Below are positions 16,489-26,486 of a DNA stretch of 64,000 nt, piece after piece. The stretch is from Bacteroides eggerthii (GTDB lineage: Bacteria > Bacteroidota > Bacteroidia > Bacteroidales > Bacteroidaceae). Within the stretch, counting starts at the first letter, position 1. Each line of letters begins with the position of its first letter. The stretch spans positions 1,706,001 through 1,770,000 of the forward strand of contig NZ_CP102258.1 of NCBI RefSeq assembly GCF_025146565.1. Direction: 5' to 3'. Below the pieces are notes generated by a model, which was not told where the DNA came from, made no database searches, and saw only the letters and a program-made list of their open reading frames with translations. The position numbers and the translations under genes were made by a program.

Positions 16489-19194
16489 ATGACTTTGTAC
16501 ATCATTCTACTTTTTATCGCCTTGTGTGCCGGCATGGCCCTGTCGGTCTATGCGTTCGGTACCGGAGGCAAGCGCAAGCGTATCTTTCAGGACATCTATT
16601 TTTCCGTGGAAGAGACGAACGGCGTGGGCGTGCTCTATACCAAGACGGGCGAATATTCTGCTATCCTGAAAATAGAGAACCCCGTGCAAAAATACTGCGC
16701 GAACATTGACAGCTACTATGAGTTCACGCACCTTTTCACCGCCCTCGCACAGACGCTCGGCGAAGGATATGCCCTGCACAAACAGGACATCTTCGTCAGG
16801 AAACAGTTCGAGAACGAGACGGGCGACAAACACGAGTTCCTCTCGTCGGCCTACTTCCGTTACTTCAAGGGGCGCAACTACACGGACAGCGTGTGTTACC
16901 TGACTATCACACAGGAGGCGAAGAAGAGCCGACTGTTCTCGTTCGACAACAAGAAGTGGCGCGATTTTCTGGTCAAGATCCGCAAAGTGCATGACCAGCT
17001 GCACGATGCCGGGGTACAGGCCAAGTTCCTGAACAAAGCCGAGGCGAGCGAATACGTGGACCGCTATTTCGCCATGAACTTCAAGGACCGGATCGTGTCG
17101 ATGACCAACTTCAAGGCAGACGACGAGACAGTCTCGATGGGCGACAAACGCTGCAAGGTATATAGTCTTGTCGATGTGGACTGCGCCGCACTGCCTTCAC
17201 TGATAAGACCTTATACCAATATAGAGGTCAATAACACGGATATGCCCGTGGACCTGCTGGCTGCCATTGACAGCATTCCGAGTGCGGAGGCTGTCATCTA
17301 TAACCAGATTGTCTTCCTGCCCAATCAGAAAAGGGAACTGGCCCTGCTGGACAAAAAGAAGAACCGGCACGCCAGTATTCCCAATCCGAGCAACCAGATG
17401 GCCGTGGAGGACATCAAGCGGGTACAGGAGGTCATCGCGCGGGAAAGCAAGCAGCTCGTGTACACTCATTTCAACCTGATTGTCGCCGTACCGACTGGTA
17501 CGGACCTGCAAAAATGCACGAACCATTTGGAGAATGCTTTCGGACGTATGGGTATCCATATTTCCAAAAGGGCGTACAACCAGCTGGAACTGTTCGTAAA
17601 CTCGTTTCCGGGTAACTGCTACGGCATGAACGAGGACTATGACCGCTTCCTGACGCTGGGTGACGCGGCGGTGTGCCTGATGTATAAGGAGCACATACAG
17701 CACAGCGAAGAAACACCGCTGAAAATTTACTACACGGACCGCCAAGGCGTGCCGGTAGCTATCGACATCACGGGAAAGGAAGGGAAAAACAAACTGACGG
17801 ACAACTCGAATTTCTTTTGTTTAGGGCCTTCGGGCAGCGGCAAGAGCTTCCACATGAACTCTGTCGTGCGCCAGTTGTACGAGCAGGGCACAGACGTGGT
17901 GATGGTCGATACGGGTAACAGCTACGAGGGCCTTTGCGAATACCTCGGCGGCAAGTACATTTCCTATACCGAGGAAAGACCGATTACCATGAACCCGTTC
18001 CGCATCAACCGGGTTGAAATGAATGTGGAGAAAACGGGCTTCCTGAAAAACCTCGTACTGCTCATCTGGAAAGGCTCGCAGGGTACGGTCACGAAGACGG
18101 AGGACCGCCTGATAGAACAGGTCATCACGGAGTATTACGACACCTATTTCAACGGTTTCGACGGCTTCACGCCCCTGCAACGGGAGGATTTGCGTAAGGG
18201 GCTGCTCATCGACGACCGTAACCGTACCGAGAAGCGGGACGAGGACGAAGGAGAGCGGGCCGGGCGTATCGAGCGCATGATCGACGAGATGGAACGCCGC
18301 CGTAAGGAGCTAAAAGTGGAAGAGCTGTCGTTCAACTCGTTCTATGAGTTTTCCGTGCAGCGCATCCCCGACATCTGTACCGAGAACCACATTTCGGGCA
18401 TCGACATCTCGACGTACCGTTACATGATGAAGGACTTCTACCGGGGAGGCAATCATGAAAAGACGCTGAACGAGAACATGGACAGTTCACTGTTTGATGA
18501 GACGTTCATCGTCTTCGAAATCGACAGTATAAAAGATGATCCTCTCCTGTTCCCTCTTGTCACGCTGATTATCATGGACGTATTCTTACAGAAGATGCGT
18601 ATCAAGAAGAACCGCAAAGTCCTGGTCATAGAGGAAGCGTGGAAGGCGATTGCCAGCCCGCTCATGGCCGAATACATCAAGTTTATGTACAAGACGGCCC
18701 GTAAGTTCTGGGCTTCGGTCGGCGTGGTGACACAGGAGATACAGGACATCATCGGCAGCCCTATCGTCAAGGAAGCCATCATCAACAACTCGGACGTGGT
18801 GATGCTGCTCGACCAGAGCAAGTTCCGTGAGCGGTTCGATGAAATCAAGGCTATCCTCGGCCTTACTGACGTGGACTGCAAGAAGATATTCACCATCAAC
18901 CGGCTGGAAAACAAGGAAGGGCGCAGTTTCTTCCGCGAGGTGTTCATCCGCCGGGGAACGACCAGCGGCGTGTACGGTGTAGAAGAACCAAGAGAATGTT
19001 ACATGACCTACACCACGGAGCGGGCGGAGAAAGAAGCCTTGAAACTCTATAAACGGGAACTGCGGTGCAGTCATCAGGAAGCTATTGAGGCGTACTGCCG
19101 GGACTGGAACGCCAGCGGTATCGGGAAGTCCCTGCCGTTCGCCCAAAAGGTCAACGAGGCCGGGCAGGTATTGAACCTTCATGTAAAACAATAA
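16489..19194 (+). CDS. traG: TraG, VirB4-type conjugation ATPase
   Basis: A 901-residue ATPase. An N-terminal hydrophobic segment (about 1-22) is followed by a long VirB4 N-terminal domain. Walker A is GPSGSGKSF at about residue 446 and Walker B is VLVIEEAWKAI near 710, with VGVVTQEIQDI (sensor) after it. It powers assembly of the type IV channel or substrate passage from the inner membrane. The ATG at 16489 is used because the longer frame reads through the terminator hairpin. Size is normal for Bacteroidetes TraG. Confidence 0.92.
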   Translation: MTLYIILLFIALCAGMALSVYAFGTGGKRKRIFQDIYFSVEETNGVGVLYTKTGEYSAILKIENPVQKYCANIDSYYEFTHLFTALAQTLGEGYALHKQDIFVRKQFENETGDKHEFLSSAYFRYFKGRNYTDSVCYLTITQEAKKSRLFSFDNKKWRDFLVKIRKVHDQLHDAGVQAKFLNKAEASEYVDRYFAMNFKDRIVSMTNFKADDETVSMGDKRCKVYSLVDVDCAALPSLIRPYTNIEVNNTDMPVDLLAAIDSIPSAEAVIYNQIVFLPNQKRELALLDKKKNRHASIPNPSNQMAVEDIKRVQEVIARESKQLVYTHFNLIVAVPTGTDLQKCTNHLENAFGRMGIHISKRAYNQLELFVNSFPGNCYGMNEDYDRFLTLGDAAVCLMYKEHIQHSEETPLKIYYTDRQGVPVAIDITGKEGKNKLTDNSNFFCLGPSGSGKSFHMNSVVRQLYEQGTDVVMVDTGNSYEGLCEYLGGKYISYTEERPITMNPFRINRVEMNVEKTGFLKNLVLLIWKGSQGTVTKTEDRLIEQVITEYYDTYFNGFDGFTPLQREDLRKGLLIDDRNRTEKRDEDEGERAGRIERMIDEMERRRKELKVEELSFNSFYEFSVQRIPDICTENHISGIDISTYRYMMKDFYRGGNHEKTLNENMDSSLFDETFIVFEIDSIKDDPLLFPLVTLIIMDVFLQKMRIKKNRKVLVIEEAWKAIASPLMAEYIKFMYKTARKFWASVGVVTQEIQDIIGSPIVKEAIINNSDVVMLLDQSKFRERFDEIKAILGLTDVDCKKIFTINRLENKEGRSFFREVFIRRGTTSGVYGVEEPRECYMTYTTERAEKEALKLYKRELRCSHQEAIEAYCRDWNASGIGKSLPFAQKVNEAGQVLNLHVKQ

Positions 19195-19217
19195 CAATCA
19201 AATCATTAATTACAAAA

Positions 19218-19628
19218 ATGGAAAAGATAGACATTAGCCAAAGTGTAAAGACACTTGAGTTCGGGAGCAAATATGAAGCCCGTATCCAGCGGATATTCCG
19301 TGAGTTCGACATCAAGACCATCCGGGATTTGTGCCAATGGCCCGGAAAGGACTTGGTAAGGGTACGCGACATGGGAAGAAAAAGCATTGAGGAAATAGAG
19401 GATGTTCTGGAAAGATACAATCTCCGGTTGGGGATGCTCGGTAAGGAACTGGACGAATACGCCGGCATAGAAAATTCCGTACAGGACGAGGAAGAAGAGG
19501 CGAAGTGGGAACAACGCAGGTACGAGATCGCCAAGGAGGTATTCATACATCACCGTCTGGTGGCAAATTCCGCCGTATATGAGGCCGACGGACTGATACG
19601 TGCACTAAGAGGCATGACGCACCGTTGA
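19218..19628 (+). CDS. RNA polymerase alpha-CTD-like DNA-binding protein
   Basis: A 136-residue protein whose first ~75 residues look like the C-terminal domain of the RNA polymerase alpha subunit: FDIKTIRDLCQWPGKDLVRVRDMGRKSIEEIEDVLERYNLRLGM, a helix-hairpin-helix fold that binds DNA upstream elements or activators. The remainder is acidic then helical and matches nothing I know. No linker to an alpha N-terminal domain is present, so it is a free-standing module. It sits between traG and the secreted-protein genes and could act as a regulator of the element. Confidence 0.65.
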   Translation: MEKIDISQSVKTLEFGSKYEARIQRIFREFDIKTIRDLCQWPGKDLVRVRDMGRKSIEEIEDVLERYNLRLGMLGKELDEYAGIENSVQDEEEEAKWEQRRYEIAKEVFIHHRLVANSAVYEADGLIRALRGMTHR

Positions 19629-19659
19629 CGGATATCTGTTTTTAACCGGAGAGGAATCC

Positions 19660-22209
19660 ATGATGAAACGGCTGTCACTTATCCTTATACTCCTGTCGCT
19701 CGCCGTTGTGCAGCAGGTCCACGCGCAGTATTACAGCGTGAACTACGACGCACGCACGGTGGCGGCAATGGCTACCGCTTTCGGTACGGAAGCCGTGGCG
19801 GAAAGCTATTACCGGGAGCAGGTCGATGACATTCTCAAGCACTACAATGCGGCGGAAGTGGCTACGGCGGGGATTTTTGCCTCCAAGTTCTTGGAGCATA
19901 AAGCCTTTTCCGACCTCGGTATCTGGAATAGCAGTACAGAAAATTACTACTACCGCCGCATTTACCGCATGGTCTCGGAGAAAATCATGCCGAAGATATG
20001 GGTGGTGGCGAAACTGATGCTCCGCTCGCCTCAAACGGCTATCTACTGGGGCAGCTACCTGATGAAAATCTGCGACGAGACGAAAAGTCTGTGTATGCAG
20101 TTCGAGAGTGTGGTGACGAACAGCACGCTGGGCTTTTCGGACATCGTGTTTCTGGAAATCAACCGAAACATCGCCCCTCTGCTGAAACTCTCGGAAGTGG
20201 GCGACATCGACTGGCAACGTATGTTGGACGATCTCGCCAGCGTGCCGGGTAACTTTACGAAAGAGAACCTGCAACACGACATCGACAACCTCTACAACAT
20301 GGGTGTCGGTCTCGCCTCGGCTGGTATCGGAAATATCGGTGACGTCCTGCTGCAGACCAGTTCTTTCCATGATCTGATGGGCGGCAGGGTCAGCAAGGTC
20401 ATCGACCTGTATGACCATTACGGTGCGCTCTTCGAGCAGGCGGAACATGACCTCGGAGGTCTGCTGATTGATATGGTGGGCGGAGAGGACAACGTGGCGG
20501 GACTGTTCGATTTCAGCAACTACGACCTTACCTCGTGGATGACAGATTATCTGGACAAGACAGCGGGAAACTACTACACGCAACGGTGGTATATCGCCCG
20601 TCGCGAGCAAGGGAGTATCGCCCTGTGCGATTACTACCCGCCGACGGACGACAACAGCATATTGAACGGCGGAGAGTGGACACGTTTCGAGACGACCGAT
20701 CCCGGCTTCTATCCCAATGCCTCGCAACGGGAGCAGGTTCTCGCCAATTCGGAACGGTACGCCGGTTGGTCGAGAAGCCGGGTTCAGCTGCTCAACAGTC
20801 AGAACGACGGCTATACCTACACCATCGACTACTGGCAGAACGGTTACATCATCAGTCGGGGCGGCAAACAGACGAAGAAAGCCTATGCCTATGAAATCCA
20901 TGTGAAGAAAAGCTGGAACCGGGAGGAAATCATTTACGAGGAGGTGTTCGATTCCTATTCGATGGACCTGAACACGTTCAAGGCGCAACTCAATGCCCGC
21001 CTCTTGGAGTTCAACGACAACGAGGAGGGTTATACTTACTATATCGCATCCGATGCGCGGAACTACTATCAGGCGACGGACGCTGCGAAGTTGCAGGGCT
21101 GCGAGAGCGTGACCATCAGCGTAACCTGCTCGGACGGGGCTACGCTTGGTCAGGGCACGACGCAGTACAAGTGCAGAAAGTGCGGCAAATCCCTGAACGC
21201 CCATTCAAAGGAGTGTGCCATGCAGACCACGGTTACGGAGAACGAATTGGACTTGTCCGAGTTGGACGCCATGCTGCAGGAGGCGGAGAACCAGGTGGCC
21301 GCCCTTCAGTCGCAAATCAATGCGTTGGAGAATGAGAATGCCGACCTGCTGAAAAAAATCGCCGAGGCGAGCGTGGAAGATGCGGCGGTGTACCGACAGC
21401 AGTACAATGCGAACAAAACACAGATAGACCGCCTGAAAAGCGAGCTGTCCGAATGGCAGAAGAAACAACGGGAATACACCGACGCAAAAGCCGAGGCGGC
21501 GGGCGATAACGATGTGGCAACGGACGACTATTACCGCATACCGGCCATCATGCAGGACTGTAAGACGGCTTACAGCCTGTCATGGCAGGACGGCGGGGCG
21601 TGGAACGGCTACACCTATGTCCGTAAGGCGACCATGCCGAACATCAACGGGGTCATCACGTTCAAGGCGACGGTCTCGATAGCCCGCAAACCGAAATATT
21701 TCCTCGGTATCAAGATACACCGTGCCATCGTGCAGATCAGTTGGGAACTGACCACGGAATATACCGACACGTATGTAGCCGACGTGCTGACACTCGACCC
21801 GAACCTGTCGGACGCGGAGAAAACGAAACTGGTGAACGACCGTATTGCGGAGATTGCACGGGAACACCCTTCGTGCAAGATCACGACGGAATACGCCCGT
21901 ACCCCGCCATTGGAAGAGACTCCGACCGGGGAGGTGTACCATCTGCTGTGGTCGAGCGACCGGCTCGAAATCGCACGGGAAGTGGATTCCCGGATTACAA
22001 AAATATATGCAGACCTCGTGTCGCTGGAAAAGATGATGCACTATAAGCGGAGCATCATCGACGTGCTGAAGGATGTGCTGCCCGAACTGGACATGGACGA
22101 GGGACGCAGGCTGACGCTCGTGGAGGAATGCCACGAACGTTGGGTGGAGAATGCGCGAAACCTGCGGAACGGAAACGGCAAAGACAGCGGAAAGGAGGTG
22201 CGGCCATGA
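19660..22209 (+). CDS. Large secreted conjugation protein
   Basis: An 849-residue protein with a signal peptide (residues 1-23, ending VHAQ). The first 260 residues resemble the smaller protein encoded just downstream in style (helical, periplasmic VirB5/TraI-like). The middle has a Cys-rich motif CRKCGKSLNAHSKEC, then a coiled coil (about 525-610, ELDAMLQEAENQVAALQSQI onward) and a beta-rich C-terminal part. It probably acts in the periplasm or at the surface during mating. I know no named family for the whole. It overlaps the next gene by 4 bp (ATGA). Confidence 0.65.
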   Translation: MMKRLSLILILLSLAVVQQVHAQYYSVNYDARTVAAMATAFGTEAVAESYYREQVDDILKHYNAAEVATAGIFASKFLEHKAFSDLGIWNSSTENYYYRRIYRMVSEKIMPKIWVVAKLMLRSPQTAIYWGSYLMKICDETKSLCMQFESVVTNSTLGFSDIVFLEINRNIAPLLKLSEVGDIDWQRMLDDLASVPGNFTKENLQHDIDNLYNMGVGLASAGIGNIGDVLLQTSSFHDLMGGRVSKVIDLYDHYGALFEQAEHDLGGLLIDMVGGEDNVAGLFDFSNYDLTSWMTDYLDKTAGNYYTQRWYIARREQGSIALCDYYPPTDDNSILNGGEWTRFETTDPGFYPNASQREQVLANSERYAGWSRSRVQLLNSQNDGYTYTIDYWQNGYIISRGGKQTKKAYAYEIHVKKSWNREEIIYEEVFDSYSMDLNTFKAQLNARLLEFNDNEEGYTYYIASDARNYYQATDAAKLQGCESVTISVTCSDGATLGQGTTQYKCRKCGKSLNAHSKECAMQTTVTENELDLSELDAMLQEAENQVAALQSQINALENENADLLKKIAEASVEDAAVYRQQYNANKTQIDRLKSELSEWQKKQREYTDAKAEAAGDNDVATDDYYRIPAIMQDCKTAYSLSWQDGGAWNGYTYVRKATMPNINGVITFKATVSIARKPKYFLGIKIHRAIVQISWELTTEYTDTYVADVLTLDPNLSDAEKTKLVNDRIAEIAREHPSCKITTEYARTPPLEETPTGEVYHLLWSSDRLEIAREVDSRITKIYADLVSLEKMMHYKRSIIDVLKDVLPELDMDEGRRLTLVEECHERWVENARNLRNGNGKDSGKEVRP

Positions 22210-22928
22210 AACGTGCCCTGCTGATGACAGTCGTGCTGCTGGTTCTCCTGCCCGGCATCGCCAAGGCGCAATGGACCTTCGACATCGTGTCAGTGGAAGC
22301 CTACATCAACGACCACAAGAAACAGCGGAGCCTGCTGCTGGCCCGCAGTACGCTGGAATACAGCAACAAGCTGCTGCACGAATACAGCCGCAAGGAGATC
22401 GGCGAGTACAAGGAACTGAATGTGGACTTGGATCGCTACACCCGTGCCTTCGATGTCATCGACGTGATGTACCAGTCCTTGCGGACGGTACTGAACGTGA
22501 AAAGCACTTATACGGCGGTCAGCGACCGTATCGGCGATTACAAGAAACTGTTGGAGGACTTCAACGAGAGAATCGTGAAACGGGGACGCATCGACCCCGG
22601 CGATGCCGTGATACTGGCCATCAACGAAAAGGCAATACGGGACATCGCCAATGACGGGGAGCAGCTCTACAAGTCGGTGAGCGACCTTGTGCTGTATGCC
22701 ACCGGGGCGGCGGCCTGCTCGACCTCCGACCTGCTGCTGGTACTGGAAGCGGTGAACACGTCGCTGGACGACATCGAGCGACACCTGAACCGGGCGTATA
22801 TCGAGACATGGCGGTACATACAGGTGCGTATCGGTTACTGGAAAGCGAAGATTTACCGTCCCAAGGTCAAGGAGATTATCGACGGAGCTTTCGGACGATG
22901 GCGCAAAGCGGGACGGCTGGATTATTAA
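22206..22928 (+). CDS. Secreted transfer-operon protein (TraI-like position)
   Basis: A 240-residue protein with a signal peptide (MKRALLMTVVLLVLLPGIAKA) and an almost wholly helical mature part with two cysteines (AACSTSD). Position between TraG and TraJ and general character are those of periplasmic TraI/VirB5-like proteins, but I see no decisive motif. Start at 22206 overlaps the upstream stop as ATGA; an earlier in-frame ATG lies within the upstream gene and is a shadow. The stop overlaps a 25-codon frame at 22928. Confidence 0.6.
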   Translation: MKRALLMTVVLLVLLPGIAKAQWTFDIVSVEAYINDHKKQRSLLLARSTLEYSNKLLHEYSRKEIGEYKELNVDLDRYTRAFDVIDVMYQSLRTVLNVKSTYTAVSDRIGDYKKLLEDFNERIVKRGRIDPGDAVILAINEKAIRDIANDGEQLYKSVSDLVLYATGAAACSTSDLLLVLEAVNTSLDDIERHLNRAYIETWRYIQVRIGYWKAKIYRPKVKEIIDGAFGRWRKAGRLDY

Positions 22929-23005
22929 TGAACGATGAAAGGGAAAGAAGACAGACTATCTACAGGTTGGAGTTTGACTTCCATGCCATCGACATCGGGA
23001 AATAA
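22928..23005 (+). CDS. Short translationally coupled frame, possibly a truncated gene
   Basis: A 25-codon frame, MNDERERRQTIYRLEFDFHAIDIGK, starts at an ATG overlapping the preceding TAA. The coupling suggests it is translated. It may be the surviving 5' end of a tra-operon gene cut off when the AT-richer methyltransferase gene was inserted next to it. Too short to assign. Confidence 0.3.
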   Translation: MNDERERRQTIYRLEFDFHAIDIGK

Positions 23006-23084
23006 AAACAGAGAAAGAATTTTTAGTACGAACAAGCCTATTGGGATTATAACCAAGGGATAAAGAGACATTTAGATTGATGCA

Positions 23085-23849
23085 ATGGAAAAGATTGTTT
23101 TTGCAAAAGACATTACGTTATATAAAGCCGACTGTCTTGAAGTAATGCCTTTTCTTCCGGAATCAAGTATCGACTTGGTTTTATGTGATCCCCCCTTTGG
23201 AATCACAGCTTCACAGTGGGATAAAATAATACCATTCCCGGAAATGTGGAAAGAGATCAGGAGAGTCAGGAAAGAAAATGCACCTACGGTCTTATTTGGC
23301 AGCGAACCGTTCAGCAGCCTTCTACGCTGCGGTAATTTAGAGGAATTTAAATATGACTGGGTTTGGGAAAAGTCAAAAGCAAGCAATTTTCTTCTCGCTA
23401 AAAAACAACCTCTAAAAGCACATGAGCTAATAAGTGTCTTTGGTAAAGGTAGAACCCCTTATTATCCCATCATGGAGGAAGGTGAGCCTTACGGGAATCG
23501 CACGAAGAGAGGAAGCAATTGGACAGGAATAAACAATGTCCCCAATCCTACATTCAGAAATGAAAACAAAGGGACAAGGTATCCACGAAGTGTGATATAC
23601 TTCAAAACAGCGGAATCGGAAGGCAAAACGATTCATGTCAACCAAAAGCCGATTGCATTATTGCAGTATCTGATAAGAACATACACAAAGGAAGGAGATA
23701 CTGTCCTTGATTTTGCATCGGGGAGCATGAGCACCGCAATTGCCTGTATCTATACGCATAGAAAATGTATTTGCATTGAAAAAGACGAGACGCATTTCTC
23801 GCAGGGAGAGAAACGAGTCAGGAATGAGTACCAATATTTACGGCTTTGA
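23085..23849 (+). CDS. DNA methyltransferase (adenine-specific, beta-class order)
   Basis: A 254-residue methylase. Catalytic motif IV is DPPFG (LVLCDPPFGITASQW, about residue 34) near the N-terminus and the SAM-binding motif I, VLDFASGSMSTAIA, is near residue 206, giving the beta-class order; the motif-I FxGxG is reduced to FASGS. N6-adenine specificity is likely but not certain. The gene is visibly AT-richer than its tra neighbours and splits the run of secreted-protein genes, so it looks like later cargo. No partner endonuclease is visible. It could protect the element from restriction. Confidence 0.8.
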   Translation: MEKIVFAKDITLYKADCLEVMPFLPESSIDLVLCDPPFGITASQWDKIIPFPEMWKEIRRVRKENAPTVLFGSEPFSSLLRCGNLEEFKYDWVWEKSKASNFLLAKKQPLKAHELISVFGKGRTPYYPIMEEGEPYGNRTKRGSNWTGINNVPNPTFRNENKGTRYPRSVIYFKTAESEGKTIHVNQKPIALLQYLIRTYTKEGDTVLDFASGSMSTAIACIYTHRKCICIEKDETHFSQGEKRVRNEYQYLRL

Positions 23850-23916
23850 AGCAGGCCCTCAAAGTATGACTATACGATATAAATAACTGTAAAATAATGA
23901 ATAACCGGAAATTAAT

Positions 23917-24684
23917 ATGAACAGAACTCTCTTACTCATGGCGGTTGCAGCAGTTGCAACGAGCGGTGTCAAGGCGCAGTCGGTTACTTACAACCATGAC
24001 TCGCCGAAACAGAACCAGATTACGGTCATGGAAACCGGTACGGGCGCTCTGTCGCCCGAACTTTACTACACGCTGCTGCATAACAAGTACAAGAAGTCGG
24101 CGGCAAGCAAGAACAAACTGTCGTTCCGCACGCTGGCGGGTGTCAATCTCTACAATCAGACAGATGAAGCGGAAGCCATTGACTCGGCTCTGGTCAAACG
24201 TGCCGAAATCGAGGCGCTGAACGTGGCCGACCGGCAGATTGACCTCGCATGGCTGGCCGAGGGCGATAAGATAAACGCTCAAATGGAGCGGTTTCAGCGC
24301 AACATAGACCGGATTCTCCTTGCCGGGGGCACGACGGACGACAAGGAGCGGTGGACGGAATACTATCATGTGTACCAGTGTGCCATCGACGCAACGAAGG
24401 ACGCTTATATGCCCAATGCGCAACGAAAGAAAGAATACCTGCGGATCTACGAAGACGTGGTACGGCAGAACGAGATTCTGGTCGGCTACCTTGCCCGAAG
24501 ACAGAACGCCACGGCCACGGACGGATTGCTGAACGCAACCGCCGACCGAACCTTGGACAAAAGCAGCGTCGTCAGAAACGCCATGAGCCGCTGGAACGAA
24601 TCGCGCCTTGCGGTGCGAGGTTCACAGTCGGACGGCGGCACTGGAACGGGCGACGGAGACGAGACGGTAAACAGAGGGAACTAA
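23917..24684 (+). CDS. Secreted transfer-operon protein
   Basis: A 255-residue protein with a signal peptide (about 1-20, ending VKAQ). The body is mostly helical with many charged residues and the C-terminus is Gly/Asp/Thr-rich (SDGGTGTGDGDETVN). I believe it belongs to the DUF5045-like group found beside TraJ in Bacteroidetes elements but cannot confirm this. It is followed after 13 bp by traJ and so is part of the mating channel operon, acting in the periplasm. Confidence 0.55.
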   Translation: MNRTLLLMAVAAVATSGVKAQSVTYNHDSPKQNQITVMETGTGALSPELYYTLLHNKYKKSAASKNKLSFRTLAGVNLYNQTDEAEAIDSALVKRAEIEALNVADRQIDLAWLAEGDKINAQMERFQRNIDRILLAGGTTDDKERWTEYYHVYQCAIDATKDAYMPNAQRKKEYLRIYEDVVRQNEILVGYLARRQNATATDGLLNATADRTLDKSSVVRNAMSRWNESRLAVRGSQSDGGTGTGDGDETVNRGN

Positions 24685-24697
24685 AAGCATATAACCT

Positions 24698-25831
24698 ATG
24701 GCAGACGGAAATATTCTTTCGGATTTCGGTATCGACCTCTTGGAAGAGGAGATCGACGACGTGATTTTTCAGACCAACGAGTTCCTGACCGACGCGACCT
24801 TTACCGGCTCGCAAGGTCCATTTTGGTGGATATTGCAGATGTGCATGGCGCTGGCCGCCCTGTTCGCTATCGTCATGGCGGCAGGCATGGCGTACAAAAT
24901 GATGGTCAAGCACGAGCCTTTGGACGTGATGAAGCTCTTCAGACCGCTGGCCGTGTCGCTCATTCTCTGCTGGTGGTATCCTCCGGCAGACACGGGCATG
25001 GCAAACAGCGGGAGCAACTGGTGCTTTTTAGATTTCCTCTCCTATATCCCGAACTGCGTCGGTTCGTACACACATGACCTGTACGAGGCCGAAGCCTCGC
25101 AAATCTCGGACAAGTTCGAGGAAGTGCAGGAGTTGATTTACGTGCGCGACACGATGTACACTGCCCTGCAGGCACAAGCCGATGTCGCCCACACGGGTAC
25201 GTCCGATCCCAACCTTATCGAGGCAACGATGGAACAAACTGGCGTGGACGAGGTTACGAACATGGAGAAGGATGCAGCGAAGCTGTGGTTCACGTCGCTG
25301 ACATCGGGTGTCATCGTGGGAATAGACAAAATCATCATACTTATCGCCTTGGTGGTGTTCCGTATCGGTTGGTGGTCGACGATTTACTGCCAGCAAATTC
25401 TTTTGGGAATGCTCACCATTTTCGGACCTATCCAGTGGGCGTTTTCGCTCCTGCCCAAATGGGAAGGCGCATGGGCGAAGTGGCTCACGAGGTATCTGAC
25501 GGTGCATTTCTACGGGGCGATGCTCTACTTCGTGGGCTTCTACGTACTGCTGCTGTTCGACATCGTGCTCTGCATACAGGTGGAGAACCTGACGGCGATA
25601 ACGACAAGCGAGCAGACGATGGCAGCTTACCTGCAAAACTCCTTCTTCTCGGCGGGCTATCTGATGGCGGCAAGCATCGTGGCCCTGAAATGCCTGAACC
25701 TCGTCCCCGACCTTGCGGCATGGATGATACCGGAGGGTGACACGGCGTTCTCAACCCGAAACTTCGGCGAGGGCGTGGCGCAGCAGGCTAAAATGACGGC
25801 AACAGGCGCAATGGGTACGGTAATGAGATAA
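24698..25831 (+). CDS. traJ: TraJ, VirB6-like polytopic membrane protein
   Basis: A 377-residue inner-membrane protein with segments at about 45-70, 80-100, 205-230, 235-260, 275-300 and 320-345. A large non-hydrophobic region between about 105 and 200 probably faces the periplasm. This matches TraJ of Bacteroides conjugative transposons (VirB6-like), thought to form the inner-membrane pore. Position directly before traK supports it. Start ATG at 24698 (MADGNILSDFG). Confidence 0.85.
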   Translation: MADGNILSDFGIDLLEEEIDDVIFQTNEFLTDATFTGSQGPFWWILQMCMALAALFAIVMAAGMAYKMMVKHEPLDVMKLFRPLAVSLILCWWYPPADTGMANSGSNWCFLDFLSYIPNCVGSYTHDLYEAEASQISDKFEEVQELIYVRDTMYTALQAQADVAHTGTSDPNLIEATMEQTGVDEVTNMEKDAAKLWFTSLTSGVIVGIDKIIILIALVVFRIGWWSTIYCQQILLGMLTIFGPIQWAFSLLPKWEGAWAKWLTRYLTVHFYGAMLYFVGFYVLLLFDIVLCIQVENLTAITTSEQTMAAYLQNSFFSAGYLMAASIVALKCLNLVPDLAAWMIPEGDTAFSTRNFGEGVAQQAKMTATGAMGTVMR

Positions 25832-25858
25832 CAAAGTAACGATAAATATTCAAACAAA

Positions 25859-26473
25859 ATGGTCATCAAGAATTTAGAGAACAAAATCAAACTGGTCGGA
25901 ATTATTTGCACCGCCTTTCTTGTGGGCTGCGTCATCATCAGCGTGTCGAGTATCTGGACGGCCCGCACGATGGTTACGGACGCTCAAAAGAAAGTGTATG
26001 TGCTGGACGGCAACGTGCCCATACTGGTACGCCGCACGACAATGGAGGAAACGCTCGACGTGGAAGCCAAGAACCATGTCGAAATGTTCCACCACTACTT
26101 CTTTACCCTTGCTCCCGACGACAAGTACATCCGCTACACGATGGAGAAAGCGATGTACTTAGTGGACGAAACGGGCTTGGCGCAGTACAATACGCTCAAG
26201 GAGAAAGGCTTCTATTCCAACATCTTGGGAACGAGTGCCGTCTTTTCGATTTTCTGCGACAGTATCACCTTCAACAAGGAGAAGATGGAGTTCACTTACT
26301 ACGGGCGGCAGCGTATCGAACGGCGCAGCAATATCCTGATGCGCGAACTGGTTACGGCGGGACAGCTCAAGCGTGTACCCCGGACGGAGAACAACCCGCA
26401 CGGGCTGCTCATCGTGAACTGGCGCACGCTGCTGAACAAGGACATCGAGCAAAAGACAAAAAGCAACTATTAA
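25859..26473 (+). CDS. traK: TraK (VirB8-like)
   Basis: A 204-residue protein with a short cytosolic start, one membrane segment (about 12-35) and a periplasmic domain including HVEMFHHYFFTLAPDDKYIRYTMEKAMYL and YYGRQRIERRSNILMRELVTAGQL, characteristic of TraK of Bacteroides conjugative transposons. It plays the VirB8-like scaffold role in the type IV complex. Normal length; 27 bp after traJ. Confidence 0.88.
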   Translation: MVIKNLENKIKLVGIICTAFLVGCVIISVSSIWTARTMVTDAQKKVYVLDGNVPILVRRTTMEETLDVEAKNHVEMFHHYFFTLAPDDKYIRYTMEKAMYLVDETGLAQYNTLKEKGFYSNILGTSAVFSIFCDSITFNKEKMEFTYYGRQRIERRSNILMRELVTAGQLKRVPRTENNPHGLLIVNWRTLLNKDIEQKTKSNY

Positions 26474-26486
26474 CTCTACCAGCCCT

